Below are positions 35,095 to 43,544 of a stretch of 64,000 bases of DNA, in pieces. Within the stretch, counting starts at the first letter, position 1. Every line of letters starts with the position of its first letter. Below the pieces are notes generated by a model. That model searched no databases and was not told where the DNA came from. It saw only the letters and a program-made list of their open reading frames with translations. The DNA lies in assembly GCA_027493625.1 (NCBI GenBank), contig JAOSKM010000001.1, positions 1,455,489 to 1,519,488 on the forward strand, given 5' to 3'. The stretch is from Planctomycetota bacterium. Its GTDB lineage: Bacteria; Planctomycetota; UBA8742; UBA2392. The position numbers and the translations under genes were made by a program.

Positions 35095-37047
35095 TTACAC
35101 CGAAGCTTCTACGCGTTTTCTGATGTCCTCGATGTCCGGGTCGGGGATGGCTTCCATCAGGCGCTTGGTGTAGGCGTGCTGCGGGTTGGCGTAGATCTCG
35201 TCGGAGCTGGCGTACTCGACGATGTGGCCGCCTCTCCCGAAATCCTCTTCCTTCACGCCTTCGCGCTTGCCGTCGTCCCACAGCTCCTTGAGCGTCTTGC
35301 CCGGGCACATCACGGCGATCTCGTCGCTGATGAACTTCACCACGCTCAGGTCGTGGCTGATGAAGATGTAAGTCAGGCCGAACTCGTCCTGCAGGTCCAG
35401 CAGCAGGTTCAGAACGCCCGCCTGCACCGACACGTCCAGCGCGCTGACGGACTCGTCGCACACGATGAACTCGGGCTCCACGGCCAGGGTGCGCGCGATG
35501 CCCACGCGCTGGCGCTGGCCGCCGCTGAACTCGTGCGGGTAGCGCTTCAGGTGCTCAGGCGGGAGGCCCACTTTCTCGAGCAACCAGGCCGCGCGGTCTT
35601 CACGCTCGCGGCGGTTGCCCTGCAGGCCGTGAACCTGCATGGGCTCCATGATCGCGGCGCCGATGGTCATGCGCGGGTTGAGCGACGAGAACGGGTCCTG
35701 GAAGATGATCTGCATCTTGCGCCGCATGGCGCGCAGCTCGGCGCTGGGCATGCCGGTGATCTCGCGGTCGCCGTAGTACACGCGACCTTCCGTGGGCTCA
35801 ATAAGCCGCAGCAGGCTGCGCCCCAGGGTGGTCTTGCCGCAGCCCGATTCCCCCACCAGGCCGATGGTGCGGCCTTTCTTCACGGTCAGGGTCACGTCGT
35901 CCACGGCCTTGACGTAGCCGACGGTGTGGCGGAACACGCCCTTCTTGATCGGGAAGTAGGTCTTCAGGTTCTCGATCTTCAGCAGCGGCGTGTCGAAGTC
36001 CGGCATGTTCTCGCGCCGTCTGTCGGGGCGCTTCTTGCCCGGGATCTCGAGGTTCGGGTCGGTCGGGTCGAGCTCGAGGCCCTTTTTGTCGGCCTCAATG
36101 AAGTCTTCCACCGTCGGCAGGCGCTCCGCCTTGGTGGTCAGGCGCGGGCGGCAGGCCAGCAGACCCTTGGTGTACGGGTGCTGCGGGTTGGCGAAGATAT
36201 CCAGCACGCGGCCGTACTCGACGATCTTGCCGCGGAACATCACGGCGACCTTGTCGGTGACGTCGGCGACGACACCCAGGTCGTGGGTAATGAACAGCAC
36301 GGCCATGCGGCGCTCGCGCTGCAGTTTCTGGATCAGGTCGATGATCTGCTTCTGGATGGTGACGTCGAGCGCGGTGGTGGGCTCGTCGCAGATCAGCAGG
36401 CGCGGGTTGCATGCCAGCGCCATGGCGATCATCACGCGCTGCTTCATGCCGCCCGAAAGCTCGAAGGGGTATTGCTTGACGCGCGTAGCGGGGTCGGGGA
36501 TGCCGACCTCGTCGAACAGCTCGATGGTGCGGTTCCAGGCTTCCTGCTTGGTCATGCCAAGGTGCAGGGTCAGCGCCTCGACGACCTGGCTGCCGCAGGT
36601 GAACACGGGGTTCAGGCTGGTCATCGGCTCCTGGAAGATCATGGCGATGTCGCCGCCGCGGATCTTGCGCAGCTGCGCCTCGTTCATCTGCCCGAGGTCG
36701 CTGTCGATGCCGTCTTCCCCGCGCCACTTGATCTGGCCGCCCTCGATGCGGCCGGTCTGGCTGGGCAGCAGCTTGAGCATGGAGTAGGCGGTCATGGATT
36801 TGCCTGAGCCCGACTCGCCGACCACGCCGAGGGTCTCGCCCTCGCCGATGCGTATGCTGATGTCGTCGACGGCCTTCACCACGCCGTGGTCGGTGTGGAA
36901 GTAGGTTTTCAGCCCCTGGATATCGAGCAGGGGGTGCGTGACGATTTCGTCCTTCACGGAGTCGTGAACGACGGGGCCGTGTACGCCGTCAACGCCGGCG
37001 AGTTCTGGCGCGACATCAGGCTTGCGTTCTTCCTGCGGTTGGCTCAC
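35095..37047 (-). CDS. fused dual-ATPase oligopeptide/dipeptide ABC transporter protein
   Basis: A 650-residue protein with two complete ABC ATPase domains, equivalent to DppD/OppD fused to DppF/OppF. Domain 1 has Walker A GESGSGKS, signature LSGGMKQR and Walker [13 protein letters not shown]. Domain 2 has [19 protein letters not shown] and [12 protein letters not shown]. The C-terminal domain carries an extra Lys/Glu/Asp-rich insert ([20 protein letters not shown]) before the usual HAYTKRL end. It should energise uptake of peptides or related solutes, but no permease or binding protein is nearby. The start chosen is a GTG 6 nt after GGAGG. Confidence 0.93.
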   Translation of the reverse strand: MSQPQEERKPDVAPELAGVDGVHGPVVHDSVKDEIVTHPLLDIQGLKTYFHTDHGVVKAVDDISIRIGEGETLGVVGESGSGKSMTAYSMLKLLPSQTGRIEGGQIKWRGEDGIDSDLGQMNEAQLRKIRGGDIAMIFQEPMTSLNPVFTCGSQVVEALTLHLGMTKQEAWNRTIELFDEVGIPDPATRVKQYPFELSGGMKQRVMIAMALACNPRLLICDEPTTALDVTIQKQIIDLIQKLQRERRMAVLFITHDLGVVADVTDKVAVMFRGKIVEYGRVLDIFANPQHPYTKGLLACRPRLTTKAERLPTVEDFIEADKKGLELDPTDPNLEIPGKKRPDRRRENMPDFDTPLLKIENLKTYFPIKKGVFRHTVGYVKAVDDVTLTVKKGRTIGLVGESGCGKTTLGRSLLRLIEPTEGRVYYGDREITGMPSAELRAMRRKMQIIFQDPFSSLNPRMTIGAAIMEPMQVHGLQGNRREREDRAAWLLEKVGLPPEHLKRYPHEFSGGQRQRVGIARTLAVEPEFIVCDESVSALDVSVQAGVLNLLLDLQDEFGLTYIFISHDLSVVKFISDEIAVMCPGKTLKELWDDGKREGVKEEDFGRGGHIVEYASSDEIYANPQHAYTKRLMEAIPDPDIEDIRKRVEASV

Positions 37048-37221
37048 CGACTGCCTCCGGATGGCTTGGGAAAGCGGGACTCTAGTTAACAAAGGTAATA
37101 CGCGTCAAGCAATCCGGGCCGGAAGTCGCTTCGGGAGTCCGGACGCGGACGGTCTGGTCTGCGGCGATTCCCCCGGCCTTCCGGCCGGGGCTGATGCCGC
37201 CGGGCCTGCAACCGCTCCCCG

Positions 37222-37249
37222 TTGACACTCGGGGGTCGGGTGTTACCTT
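37222..37249 (+). promoter_or_regulatory. promoter of tRNA-Leu
   Basis: TTGACA (37222-37227), a 16-bp spacer and TACCTT (37244-37249) end 12 bp before the mature tRNA. It is the clearest sigma-70-type promoter in the window. The preceding 120 bp contain small palindromes (CCCCCGGCC...GGCCGGGG). Confidence 0.75.
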
Positions 37250-37261
37250 TCGCGAACCACT

Positions 37262-37348
37262 GCACAGGTGGCGGAATTGGCATACGCGCCAGACTAAGGA
37301 TCTGGTTCCAGCAATGGATTGCGGGTTCAAGTCCCGCCCTGTGCACCA
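37262..37348 (+). tRNA. tRNA-Leu(AAG), CCA encoded
   Basis: An 87-nt class II tRNA with acceptor arms GCACAGG/CCTGTGC, an encoded CCA and T arm GCGGG-TTCAAGT-CCCGC. The anticodon stem is CCAGA/TCTGG with loop CTAAGGA, which reads the anticodon AAG after U33, and there is a long variable arm. A34 would have to be edited to inosine for normal CTN reading. AAG is rare in bacteria. Confidence 0.9.
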
Positions 37349-37386
37349 AAATGAAACGCCTTGGCCAACGCCAAGGCGTTTCATTT
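37349..37386 (+). terminator. terminator of tRNA-Leu
   Basis: AAATGAAACGCCTTGG and CCAAGGCGTTTCATTT form a 16-bp perfect stem with a 6-base loop directly after the CCA end. The right arm ends in TTCATTTT, giving a terminator-like tail. Confidence 0.85.
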
Positions 37387-37388
37387 TG

Positions 37389-37414
37389 TCCGCCGTAGCC
37401 TTGGCGAAGGCGGA
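37389..37414. repeat. CCGCC-AGC-GGCGG hairpin, copy 2
   Basis: TCCGCC, then GTAGCCTTGGCGAA, then GGCGGA: a short hairpin seen also at 11716-11739 and 63342-63367, always outside genes. Confidence 0.65.
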
Positions 37415-37631
37415 CTTCCGAGCTCCATCCCACTTGAACCCGAGGCGGCCTGTCGGCCGCGCCGCACGAAATTGTCGCGCCATAAACGGCGCGACCGCCG
37501 ACAGGATTGTCGGCGCCACCCAACAACTTTTTTACGCGCGGGGTACGCTCCTAACTCATTCCAAACGCGAATCTTGCAGCGGCGGAAACGCGTGGAAAGC
37601 TTGTGGAAGCCCATTTTGAGCGGGTTTGGGC

Positions 37632-37660
37632 TTGATCCACCTTCATGCCTTCGCTAGTAT
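37632..37660 (+). promoter_or_regulatory. predicted promoter of glnA
   Basis: TTGATC (37632-37637), a 17-bp spacer and TAGTAT (37655-37660) lie 124 bp before the glnA start. Unlike the leaderless promoters it leaves a leader of about 115 nt that could hold a regulatory structure; I see no recognised riboswitch. Confidence 0.55.
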
Positions 37661-37783
37661 GACGCCCCCGTACCGGGGAAGCACACAACCACCCGTTACA
37701 AACAATTTTTCATCGACCCGCCCCGTGGCGGGCCGACGTCTTTTTGATTTCAGGCCCGGCTACGGCGCAAACGGAGAACGAAT

Positions 37784-39232
37784 ATGGCCAGCGAAGGAAC
37801 CCTCCACCCGGAAGGCACCAGCGTGGACGACGTCATCAGCTTTGCCAAGGACCGCGGATGCACCATGCTCGACATCCGCTTCATGGACCTGCCAGGCCTC
37901 TGGCAGCACTACACCTTCCCCATCCGCAAGCTTGAGGCCGAGCTGTTCGAGGAAGGACTGCCCTTTGACGGCAGCAGCCTGCGCGGCTGGAAGACCATCA
38001 ACGAGTCCGACATGCTGGTCATCCCCGACGCGCAGACGGCCTTCATCGACCCTTTCATGAAAGAGCCAACCCTGGTGCTGATCGGCAACATCGTTGATCC
38101 CATCGAGCGCACCGCTTACGGCCGTTGCCCGCGCCAGGTGGCCCTGCGCGCCGAGCAGTACCTGAAGAGCACCGGCATCGGCGACACGGTTTACTTCGGC
38201 CCGGAAGCCGAGTTCTTCATCTTTGACGACGTGCGCTTCCGCCAGACCACCAACATGGGCTACTACGAGGTGGACAGCATCGAGGGCTCCTGGAACACCG
38301 ACCGCCGCGAGGAAGGCGGCAACCTCGGCTACAAGCCGCGCACCAAGCAGGGCTACTTCCCCGTGCCGCCCATGGACAGCCTGCACGACATCCGCACCGA
38401 GATGCTGCTGACACTGGGGCAGCTTGGTTGCGTGCCCGAGCTGCACCACCACGAGGTCGCCAGCGGCGGCCAGTGCGAGCTCAGCATCCGCTTCAACACC
38501 CTCACGCGCTGCGGCGATCAGCTGATGATGTACAAGCACGTGGTCAAGAACGTTGCCCGCAAGTACGGCAAGACCGCCACCTTCATGCCCAAGCCCCTGT
38601 ACGGCGACAACGGCAGCGGCATGCACTGTCACAGCAGCATCTGGAAAAACGGCAAGAACCAGTACGCAGGCGACGGCTACGCCGGCCTCAGCAAGACCGC
38701 CATCTACGCCATCGGCGGCGTCTTAAAGCATGCGGCCGCGCTGTGCGCGATCACCAACCCGACCACCAACAGCTACCACCGCCTGGTTCCGGGCTACGAG
38801 GCGCCGGTGAACCTGGCCTACAGCAGCCGCAACCGCAGCGCCTGCGTGCGCATCCCGCTGACCAAGGACGAGGCGGCCGCCAAGCGCTTCGAGTACCGCT
38901 GCCCGGACCCGAGCAGCAACCCGTACCTGACGTTCGCCGCGATCACCATGGCGGCGCTGGACGGCATCCAGAACAAGATCGACCCGGGCCAGCCGATGGA
39001 CAAGGACCTCTACGACCTGCCGCCGGAAGAGTTGAAGAACATCCCGCAGACGCCGGGCAGCCTGGAAGAAAGCCTGCGCGCCCTGGAGAAAGACCACGAA
39101 TTCCTGCTGAAGGGCGACGTGTTCAGCAAGGACATCATCGAGGAGTGGATCGGCTACAAGATGAAGAACGAAGTGCAGGCCATGCGGCTGCGGCCGCACC
39201 CGCACGAGTTCGAGCTGTATTTCGACATTTAG
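37784..39232 (+). CDS. glnA: glutamine synthetase, type I
   Basis: A 482-residue enzyme with the GSI landmarks. [11 protein letters not shown] is near residue 65, [12 protein letters not shown] near 147, [17 protein letters not shown] near 225, [16 protein letters not shown] near 278, and [20 protein letters not shown] near 330. The adenylylation-loop sequence [10 protein letters not shown] carries a Tyr at about residue 410, so activity may be adjusted by adenylylation as in GSI-beta enzymes. It makes glutamine from glutamate, ammonia and ATP. No glnB/amt genes are nearby. Confidence 0.97.
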   Translation: MASEGTLHPEGTSVDDVISFAKDRGCTMLDIRFMDLPGLWQHYTFPIRKLEAELFEEGLPFDGSSLRGWKTINESDMLVIPDAQTAFIDPFMKEPTLVLIGNIVDPIERTAYGRCPRQVALRAEQYLKSTGIGDTVYFGPEAEFFIFDDVRFRQTTNMGYYEVDSIEGSWNTDRREEGGNLGYKPRTKQGYFPVPPMDSLHDIRTEMLLTLGQLGCVPELHHHEVASGGQCELSIRFNTLTRCGDQLMMYKHVVKNVARKYGKTATFMPKPLYGDNGSGMHCHSSIWKNGKNQYAGDGYAGLSKTAIYAIGGVLKHAAALCAITNPTTNSYHRLVPGYEAPVNLAYSSRNRSACVRIPLTKDEAAAKRFEYRCPDPSSNPYLTFAAITMAALDGIQNKIDPGQPMDKDLYDLPPEELKNIPQTPGSLEESLRALEKDHEFLLKGDVFSKDIIEEWIGYKMKNEVQAMRLRPHPHEFELYFDI

Positions 39233-39272
39233 CGTGGCGCGGGCTGCCAGCCCGCGACCGGCGAGCCAGAAA

Positions 39273-39326
39273 CCAGAGCCCCCGCGGCCTGCCCTGAGTC
39301 AATCGAAGGGTCACGCGGGGGTTTCT
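39273..39326 (+). terminator. terminator-like hairpin after glnA
   Basis: AGAGCCCCCGCG pairs with CGCGGGGGTTTCT around a 28-base loop that itself holds a small CCCT...AGGG hairpin. It lies 40 bp after the glnA stop. Confidence 0.6.
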
Positions 39327-39440
39327 GCGTTCCGGTGGCGACGCGCTTGGAATTGCACCCTCGATTCGCGAGTTCACGGCGGCGAACGTCACTGCCGACA
39401 GCTTGTATGCAGCCAAGCTTCCCACTATCCGCACATGACA

Positions 39441-39914
39441 TCAGCCGAGAGAAGGTATGCGCAACAACGATGCCACCCTTACCACATCCTCAAAGAGCCG
39501 CAGGGGATCGAGCAAGGTTTTGCCATTGTCCGGAAGCGTTCCGGCGCGACCGTGAGCGAGCCAGTCCCTGATCGCCTGGTGATTGGTAACAAGTTGGATT
39601 CCGGTGCCGCTGTCAGCGACCGCTCTCCAGCAGTCAAGAATCTCATCGAGCTTGATCCAATCGGTCTGATACCTCTGGCGCACAGCTCGACACCTGTCCC
39701 CGAGGGCGCCCTCTCCGTTATGCACCTGGTGGTCGAACTCCCGGCGGAGCGTCCCTTCGAAGCTGGCAAACAAGGCCAGATAGGACTGTCTCGCGAGTTC
39801 CTTCGTGCTGCCCGCCTTCTGCGCTTCCGTGTGACGCGCTATCAAGCTTCGGGTGTCGACGAAGAATTGACGGATTGCCCGTGGGCGAAACTCCGGCCGC
39901 AGTTGGCGTTTCAT
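39441..39914 (-). CDS. HEPN-like protein, second gene of a two-gene operon
   Basis: A 157-residue, mostly helical protein. The segment AIRDWLAHGRAGT has the R-x4-H pattern found in HEPN-type RNase or nucleotide-binding domains (here R-DWLA-H). It lies in the second half, as expected. A basic N-terminus (MKRQLRPEFRPRAIRQFF) precedes it. HEPN proteins often act as toxins or defence effectors with a partner gene; here the partner overlaps by 4 bp. The assignment rests on the motif and on the helical character, so it is tentative. Confidence 0.6.
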   Translation of the reverse strand: MKRQLRPEFRPRAIRQFFVDTRSLIARHTEAQKAGSTKELARQSYLALFASFEGTLRREFDHQVHNGEGALGDRCRAVRQRYQTDWIKLDEILDCWRAVADSGTGIQLVTNHQAIRDWLAHGRAGTLPDNGKTLLDPLRLFEDVVRVASLLRIPSLG

Positions 39915-40388
39915 GCGCCAAGCACCTGAACCAGTTTCTGGAGAAACAGCTCCCTTGTCAGCGGAATGGACTTTGACTCATCAGACTCTACGGAGTCCAG
40001 CGGTTCGATTGTCCAATTTCGCTCCCCCGTTCCACCAAAGGTTGAAGCCGCCCTCTGCCGTCCAGACACCTACACGAGGCTTTGACTCAGCTGTCAGCTT
40101 TCCAAGCGGCCGAACGTAGATGCTCGTGCCATTCGGAGCCTTCAACTTCAGGGAGTACGCAGTGTAGTTTCCATAAAAGTGATCTTCGCCTTGTTCGCCT
40201 TTGTCCTCGACCACTTCAAGCAGCCCTTGCGAAATGGCGTCACTCAGGAATTCGTTTTTGATGGCGTCCCGAAGCAACTCGTGCGCCTTTTCCCATGCCA
40301 GCACTTCTTCCAACGAAACTTTCCGACGCGTCTTCATATTCTCAAGCGCGTTGAGTAGCTCTTCGTTTGGCGACTTCATCTGCGGCAT
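39911..40388 (-). CDS. uncharacterised protein, first gene of the HEPN-like operon, frame broken by one base
   Basis: The protein starts at MPQMKSPNEELLNALENMKT after GGAG. It has a helical N-terminal half (VSLEEVLAWEKAHELLRDAI) and a beta-rich middle (DHFYGNYTAYSLKLKAPNG). The open frame ends after FNLWWNGGAKLDNRTAG. Removing one G from the G5 run near 40024 instead gives NGERNWTIEPLDSVESDE and a stop that overlaps the HEPN gene start as ATGA. The restored length is about 158 residues. I do not recognise it. By position it could be an antidote or partner to the HEPN-like protein. Confidence 0.65.
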
Positions 40389-40458
40389 GTCAGTCTCCTT
40401 GCAGGTGATTGTACCGTAAGTTCAACATAGTTGTGCAAGGGATTCGGCCGATCAGACC

Positions 40459-41124
40459 TCATTCCACCGGCCGGTACCGGCCGCTTACGTCGCGTTCTGG
40501 CTCGTTGGGCTCGGTGAGTGACAGCCAGCGGTTGCCGCCTTCGTCGTACTCGACCACGTCGCCGTTTTCGATTTCGTACACCCAGCCGTGCAGGCGGATG
40601 CTGCCGGCGTCCATCTTCTTCTGGATGCACGGGTAGGTGCGCAGGTGTTCCAGCTGCAGCTTCACGTTTTCGGCCACCGCCTCGCGCAGGTGGTTGTCGA
40701 ACACCGCGGTGTGCTCCTTGCCGATGCGCCGCTTCGCCTGCCGCGCGTAGCTGATCCACTTCTGCACGGCCGGCATGTCTTCGGCACTCTCCGGCCGCAG
40801 CAGGGCGGCCATCGCTCCACAGTAGGTGTGGCCGCAGACGATCACGTCGCGGATGGGCAGGCGGCTGATCGCGAACTCGATGCTGGCGGTCACGCCGCCC
40901 ATGTACTTGCCGTACTGGGGAATGATGTTGCCGGCGTTGCGCACGATGAACAGCTCGCCGGGGCCGCAGCCGGTCAGGGTTTCGAACGCGATGCGCGAGT
41001 CGCTGCAGCCGATCACCAGCGCGTGTGGTTTCTGGCCGCTTTTGACCAGGTCGTCATACAACGGCTTGAGTTGCGGGTAGGTCTCGCGCCGGAAGCGCTT
41101 GATGCCTTCGATGATCTTGTCCAT
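40459..41124 (-). CDS. beta-class carbonic anhydrase
   Basis: A 221-residue enzyme with the zinc-site motifs CSDSRIAFE (Cys40, Asp42, Arg44) and VIVCGHTYCGAM (His and Cys ligands, near residues 98-101). The family sequence IVRNAGNIIPQYG lies between them. It interconverts CO2 and bicarbonate in the cytoplasm. It is a single gene divergent from the C39/RimK operon, with less than 90 bp between the starts. No inorganic-carbon transporter is nearby. Confidence 0.95.
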   Translation of the reverse strand: MDKIIEGIKRFRRETYPQLKPLYDDLVKSGQKPHALVIGCSDSRIAFETLTGCGPGELFIVRNAGNIIPQYGKYMGGVTASIEFAISRLPIRDVIVCGHTYCGAMAALLRPESAEDMPAVQKWISYARQAKRRIGKEHTAVFDNHLREAVAENVKLQLEHLRTYPCIQKKMDAGSIRLHGWVYEIENGDVVEYDEGGNRWLSLTEPNEPERDVSGRYRPVE

Positions 41125-41174
41125 GGCTCGAGAGAACCATACGCCGCCATGGCGCGCAACCGGTTTCGCCCCGC

Positions 41175-41203
41175 TTGCGCGCCCGCCCGCCGCATCTCAA
41201 TAT
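41175..41203 (+). promoter_or_regulatory. predicted promoter of the C39/RimK operon, leaderless type
   Basis: TTGCGC (41175-41180), a 17-bp spacer and CAATAT (41198-41203) precede the ATG by 7 nt. No Shine-Dalgarno is present. The layout matches those of bshC, purB and the glycosyltransferase. Confidence 0.5.
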
Positions 41204-41210
41204 CTCGGGC

Positions 41211-41927
41211 ATGGGCCGCACCCTCGAGCTTGAGATTCTTCCCCAACCGGATGACCAGACCTGCGGCGTGACCTGCCTGCACGCGGTGTACGGCTATTAC
41301 GGCCTGAACGTTGAGCTGAACGAGCTGATCGACGAGGTCGAGCATCTTTCCACGGGCGGCACGCTGGGCGTGCTGCTGGGGCTCGATGCCCTGCAGCGCG
41401 GCTTCAATGCCACGATCTACACCTACAACCTGCACGTGTTCGATCCCACCTGGTTCCAGCGCGGGATCGACATGCGCGACAAACTGCTGCGCCAGGCCGC
41501 GTACAAGAATGACCCTCGCCTTACCGCCGCCACGCGCGGTTACGTGGAGTTCCTCGACCTGGGCGGCAAGGTGAAGTACGAGAACCTGTCGCCCAACCTG
41601 ATCCGCCGCTACCTGAAGAAGGGCGTGCCGATCCTGACCGGGCTGAGCGCCACCTACCTGTACGGCACCGCGCGCGAACACGGGCCGAACGACGACTATG
41701 ACGACGTCCGGGGTGTTTCCTCGGGCCACTTCGTGGTGGTGGTGGTGGGTTACGCGCCGAAAGGACGCGCGGTCGAAATCGCCGACCCCTGGCGCCAGAA
41801 CCCGATCACCGGCGAAGACCAGCACTACAGCGTTGACGTTGATCGGTTGATCGGGGCGACACTTCTGGGCATTGTGACCTATGACGCGAACCTTCTGATC
41901 ATTGAGCCGAAGAAACCTCAGCCATGA
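41211..41927 (+). CDS. C39-like (papain-fold) cysteine peptidase
   Basis: A 238-residue protein. The active-site start DQTCGVTCL supplies Gln16 and Cys18, and SGHFVVVVVGY plus IADPWRQNP supply the later His and Asp of the C39 triad. No transporter domains are attached, so it is a stand-alone C39-like peptidase. Such proteins cut leader peptides at Gly-Gly sites or act on peptide amides. It is the first gene of a four-gene operon with two peptide-bond-forming ligases, which suggests it trims or transfers a peptide product. It overlaps the next gene by ATGA. Confidence 0.88.
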   Translation: MGRTLELEILPQPDDQTCGVTCLHAVYGYYGLNVELNELIDEVEHLSTGGTLGVLLGLDALQRGFNATIYTYNLHVFDPTWFQRGIDMRDKLLRQAAYKNDPRLTAATRGYVEFLDLGGKVKYENLSPNLIRRYLKKGVPILTGLSATYLYGTAREHGPNDDYDDVRGVSSGHFVVVVVGYAPKGRAVEIADPWRQNPITGEDQHYSVDVDRLIGATLLGIVTYDANLLIIEPKKPQP

Positions 41928-43387
41928 ACACGCTGATAGTGGTGAACAACCCGGCCAAGTGGCCCCTGCAGATCCCTGACGTTGAAATCGTCTCGGCCAA
42001 GGCCTACCTGACCGACCGCCGTTTCAGCAACCGCAAGGGCGTGAAGGTCTTCAACCTGTGCCGCTATTACACCTACCAGGCCATGGGCTACTACGTGTCG
42101 CTGCTGGCCGAGGCGCGCGGGCACCGGCCCATGCCGGACATCGCCACCATCATGAACCTGCGCAGCCTCAGCATGCCGCGCGCCGAAGCCCAGGAGGTGG
42201 ACGAGGAAATCCAGCGCGCCCTCAAGCCGATCAAGGGCGACGAGTTCACGCTCAGCATCTATTTCGGGCGCAACATGGCCGCACGCTACAAGCGCCTGGC
42301 GCTGATGCTCTTCAACCTGTTCCCCGCGCCGTTCCTGCGCGCGGAGTTCGTGCGTGAAGGCGGCTGGTGGACGCTGGCCCACATCGGCACCATCCCCTAC
42401 TCCGAGGTTCCCGAAAATCACAAGCCGTTCGTGAAGCAGAGCGCCTCCGACTACCTGACACGCAAGCCCCGCGCCTCACGGCGCAAGCCGCCCAAGTACG
42501 ACCTGGCAGTGCTGTATGACCCGGCCGAGGAACACTCACCCTCCAACGAGCGCGCCATCAAGCGCTTCGCCGACGCTGCCTGGGACCTGGGCATCAACAC
42601 CGAGGTAATCGACAAGTCCGACTACGGCCGCCTCGCCGAGTTTGACGCGCTGTTCATCCGCGAAACCACCGCGGTGAACCACCACACCTATCGCTTCTCA
42701 CGCCGCGCGGCGAACCTTGGCCTGGTCGTGATCGACGACCCGCTCAGCATCCTGCGCTGCACGAACAAGGTGTACCTGGCCGAGCTGCTGGAGCACGCGG
42801 GCATCCCCGCGCCGCGCACCATCATCGCCCACGAGGAAAACCTCGACGACGTGATCATCCACCTCGGCCTGCCCTGCGTGCTGAAGCGCCCCGACGGCGC
42901 GTTCAGCCAGGGGGTGATGAAGGCCGCCGATGTGGACGACCTGCGTACCGCCATCGAGGGCATGCTGGAGGACTCAGACCTCGTGCTGGCGCAGGAATGG
43001 ATGCCCACCGAGTACGACTGGCGCATCGGGGTGCTCGACGGAAAACCGCTCTACGCCTGCCGTTACCACATGGCAAAGAAGCACTGGCAGATCGCCAAGC
43101 ACGGCGACGGTGAATCACGCTTCGGCAAAGTCGACACGCTTCCCATCAGTGAGGCGCCGCACAAGGTGGTCGAGGTGGCGGTCAAGTCCACCAAACTGAT
43201 CGGCCGTGGCCTCTACGGCGTGGACCTGAAAGAGGTCAACGGCAAGCCGCACGTCATTGAGGTAAACGACAACCCGAACCTGGACGCCGGCTACGAAGAC
43301 GCGGTCTTGAAGGAAGAACTTTGGCGCACCATCGCGCAGGTGTTCCTGCAGCGCATCGAGGCTAAGCGCAACGGAGCGGGCCTGTGA
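41924..43387 (+). CDS. RimK-type ATP-grasp ligase with RLAN-type N-terminus
   Basis: A 487-residue protein. Residues 1-200 form the alpha/beta domain found before some RimK-like ATP-grasps (RLAN), starting MNTLIVVNNPAKWPLQIPDV. The C-terminal half is an ATP-grasp domain with VLKRPDGAFSQGV (ATP-binding Lys), EYDWRIGVLDGKPLYACRYH and the Mg site VNGKPHVIEVNDNPNLDAGY. RimK-type enzymes add amino acids, often glutamate, to the C-terminus of a peptide or protein using ATP. Its overlap with the C39-like gene and position before a GCS2 ligase imply one biosynthetic or peptide-tagging pathway. Confidence 0.92.
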   Translation: MNTLIVVNNPAKWPLQIPDVEIVSAKAYLTDRRFSNRKGVKVFNLCRYYTYQAMGYYVSLLAEARGHRPMPDIATIMNLRSLSMPRAEAQEVDEEIQRALKPIKGDEFTLSIYFGRNMAARYKRLALMLFNLFPAPFLRAEFVREGGWWTLAHIGTIPYSEVPENHKPFVKQSASDYLTRKPRASRRKPPKYDLAVLYDPAEEHSPSNERAIKRFADAAWDLGINTEVIDKSDYGRLAEFDALFIRETTAVNHHTYRFSRRAANLGLVVIDDPLSILRCTNKVYLAELLEHAGIPAPRTIIAHEENLDDVIIHLGLPCVLKRPDGAFSQGVMKAADVDDLRTAIEGMLEDSDLVLAQEWMPTEYDWRIGVLDGKPLYACRYHMAKKHWQIAKHGDGESRFGKVDTLPISEAPHKVVEVAVKSTKLIGRGLYGVDLKEVNGKPHVIEVNDNPNLDAGYEDAVLKEELWRTIAQVFLQRIEAKRNGAGL

Positions 43388-43420
43388 ATTTTGGATTGTG
43401 GATTTTGGATTTTGGATTGA
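43384..43420 (+). repeat. GATTTTG heptamer run
   Basis: About four 7-bp units (GATTTTG with one GATTGTG) begin at the ATP-grasp gene's stop codon. It is followed immediately by hairpin copy C. Confidence 0.75.
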
Positions 43421-43436
43421 CGAACCGCCGCGATTT

Positions 43437-43504
43437 CACACGAAGGCACGGAGCCACAGAGGACTGTGATGACAAGTCTTTGTGGCTCCGTGTCTCCGTG
43501 TGCC
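43437..43504. repeat. CACGAAGG-family long hairpin, copy C, inside the operon
   Basis: The left arm CACACGAAGGCACGGAGCC pairs over about 27 bp with the right arm GGCTCCGTGTCTCCGTGTG. This hairpin separates the ATP-grasp gene from the GCS2 gene. It may weaken read-through or stabilise the upstream mRNA, splitting the operon into two levels of expression. Confidence 0.65.
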
Positions 43505-43544
43505 CCACCGACTTTCTGTCCGATATCGCGGCCGGAGGCTGCCC

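Noticed and set aside
37661..37783. Riboswitch or glutamine RNA motif in the glnA leader
   Set aside because: The leader of about 115 nt has no recognisable conserved core; I could not support a named motif.
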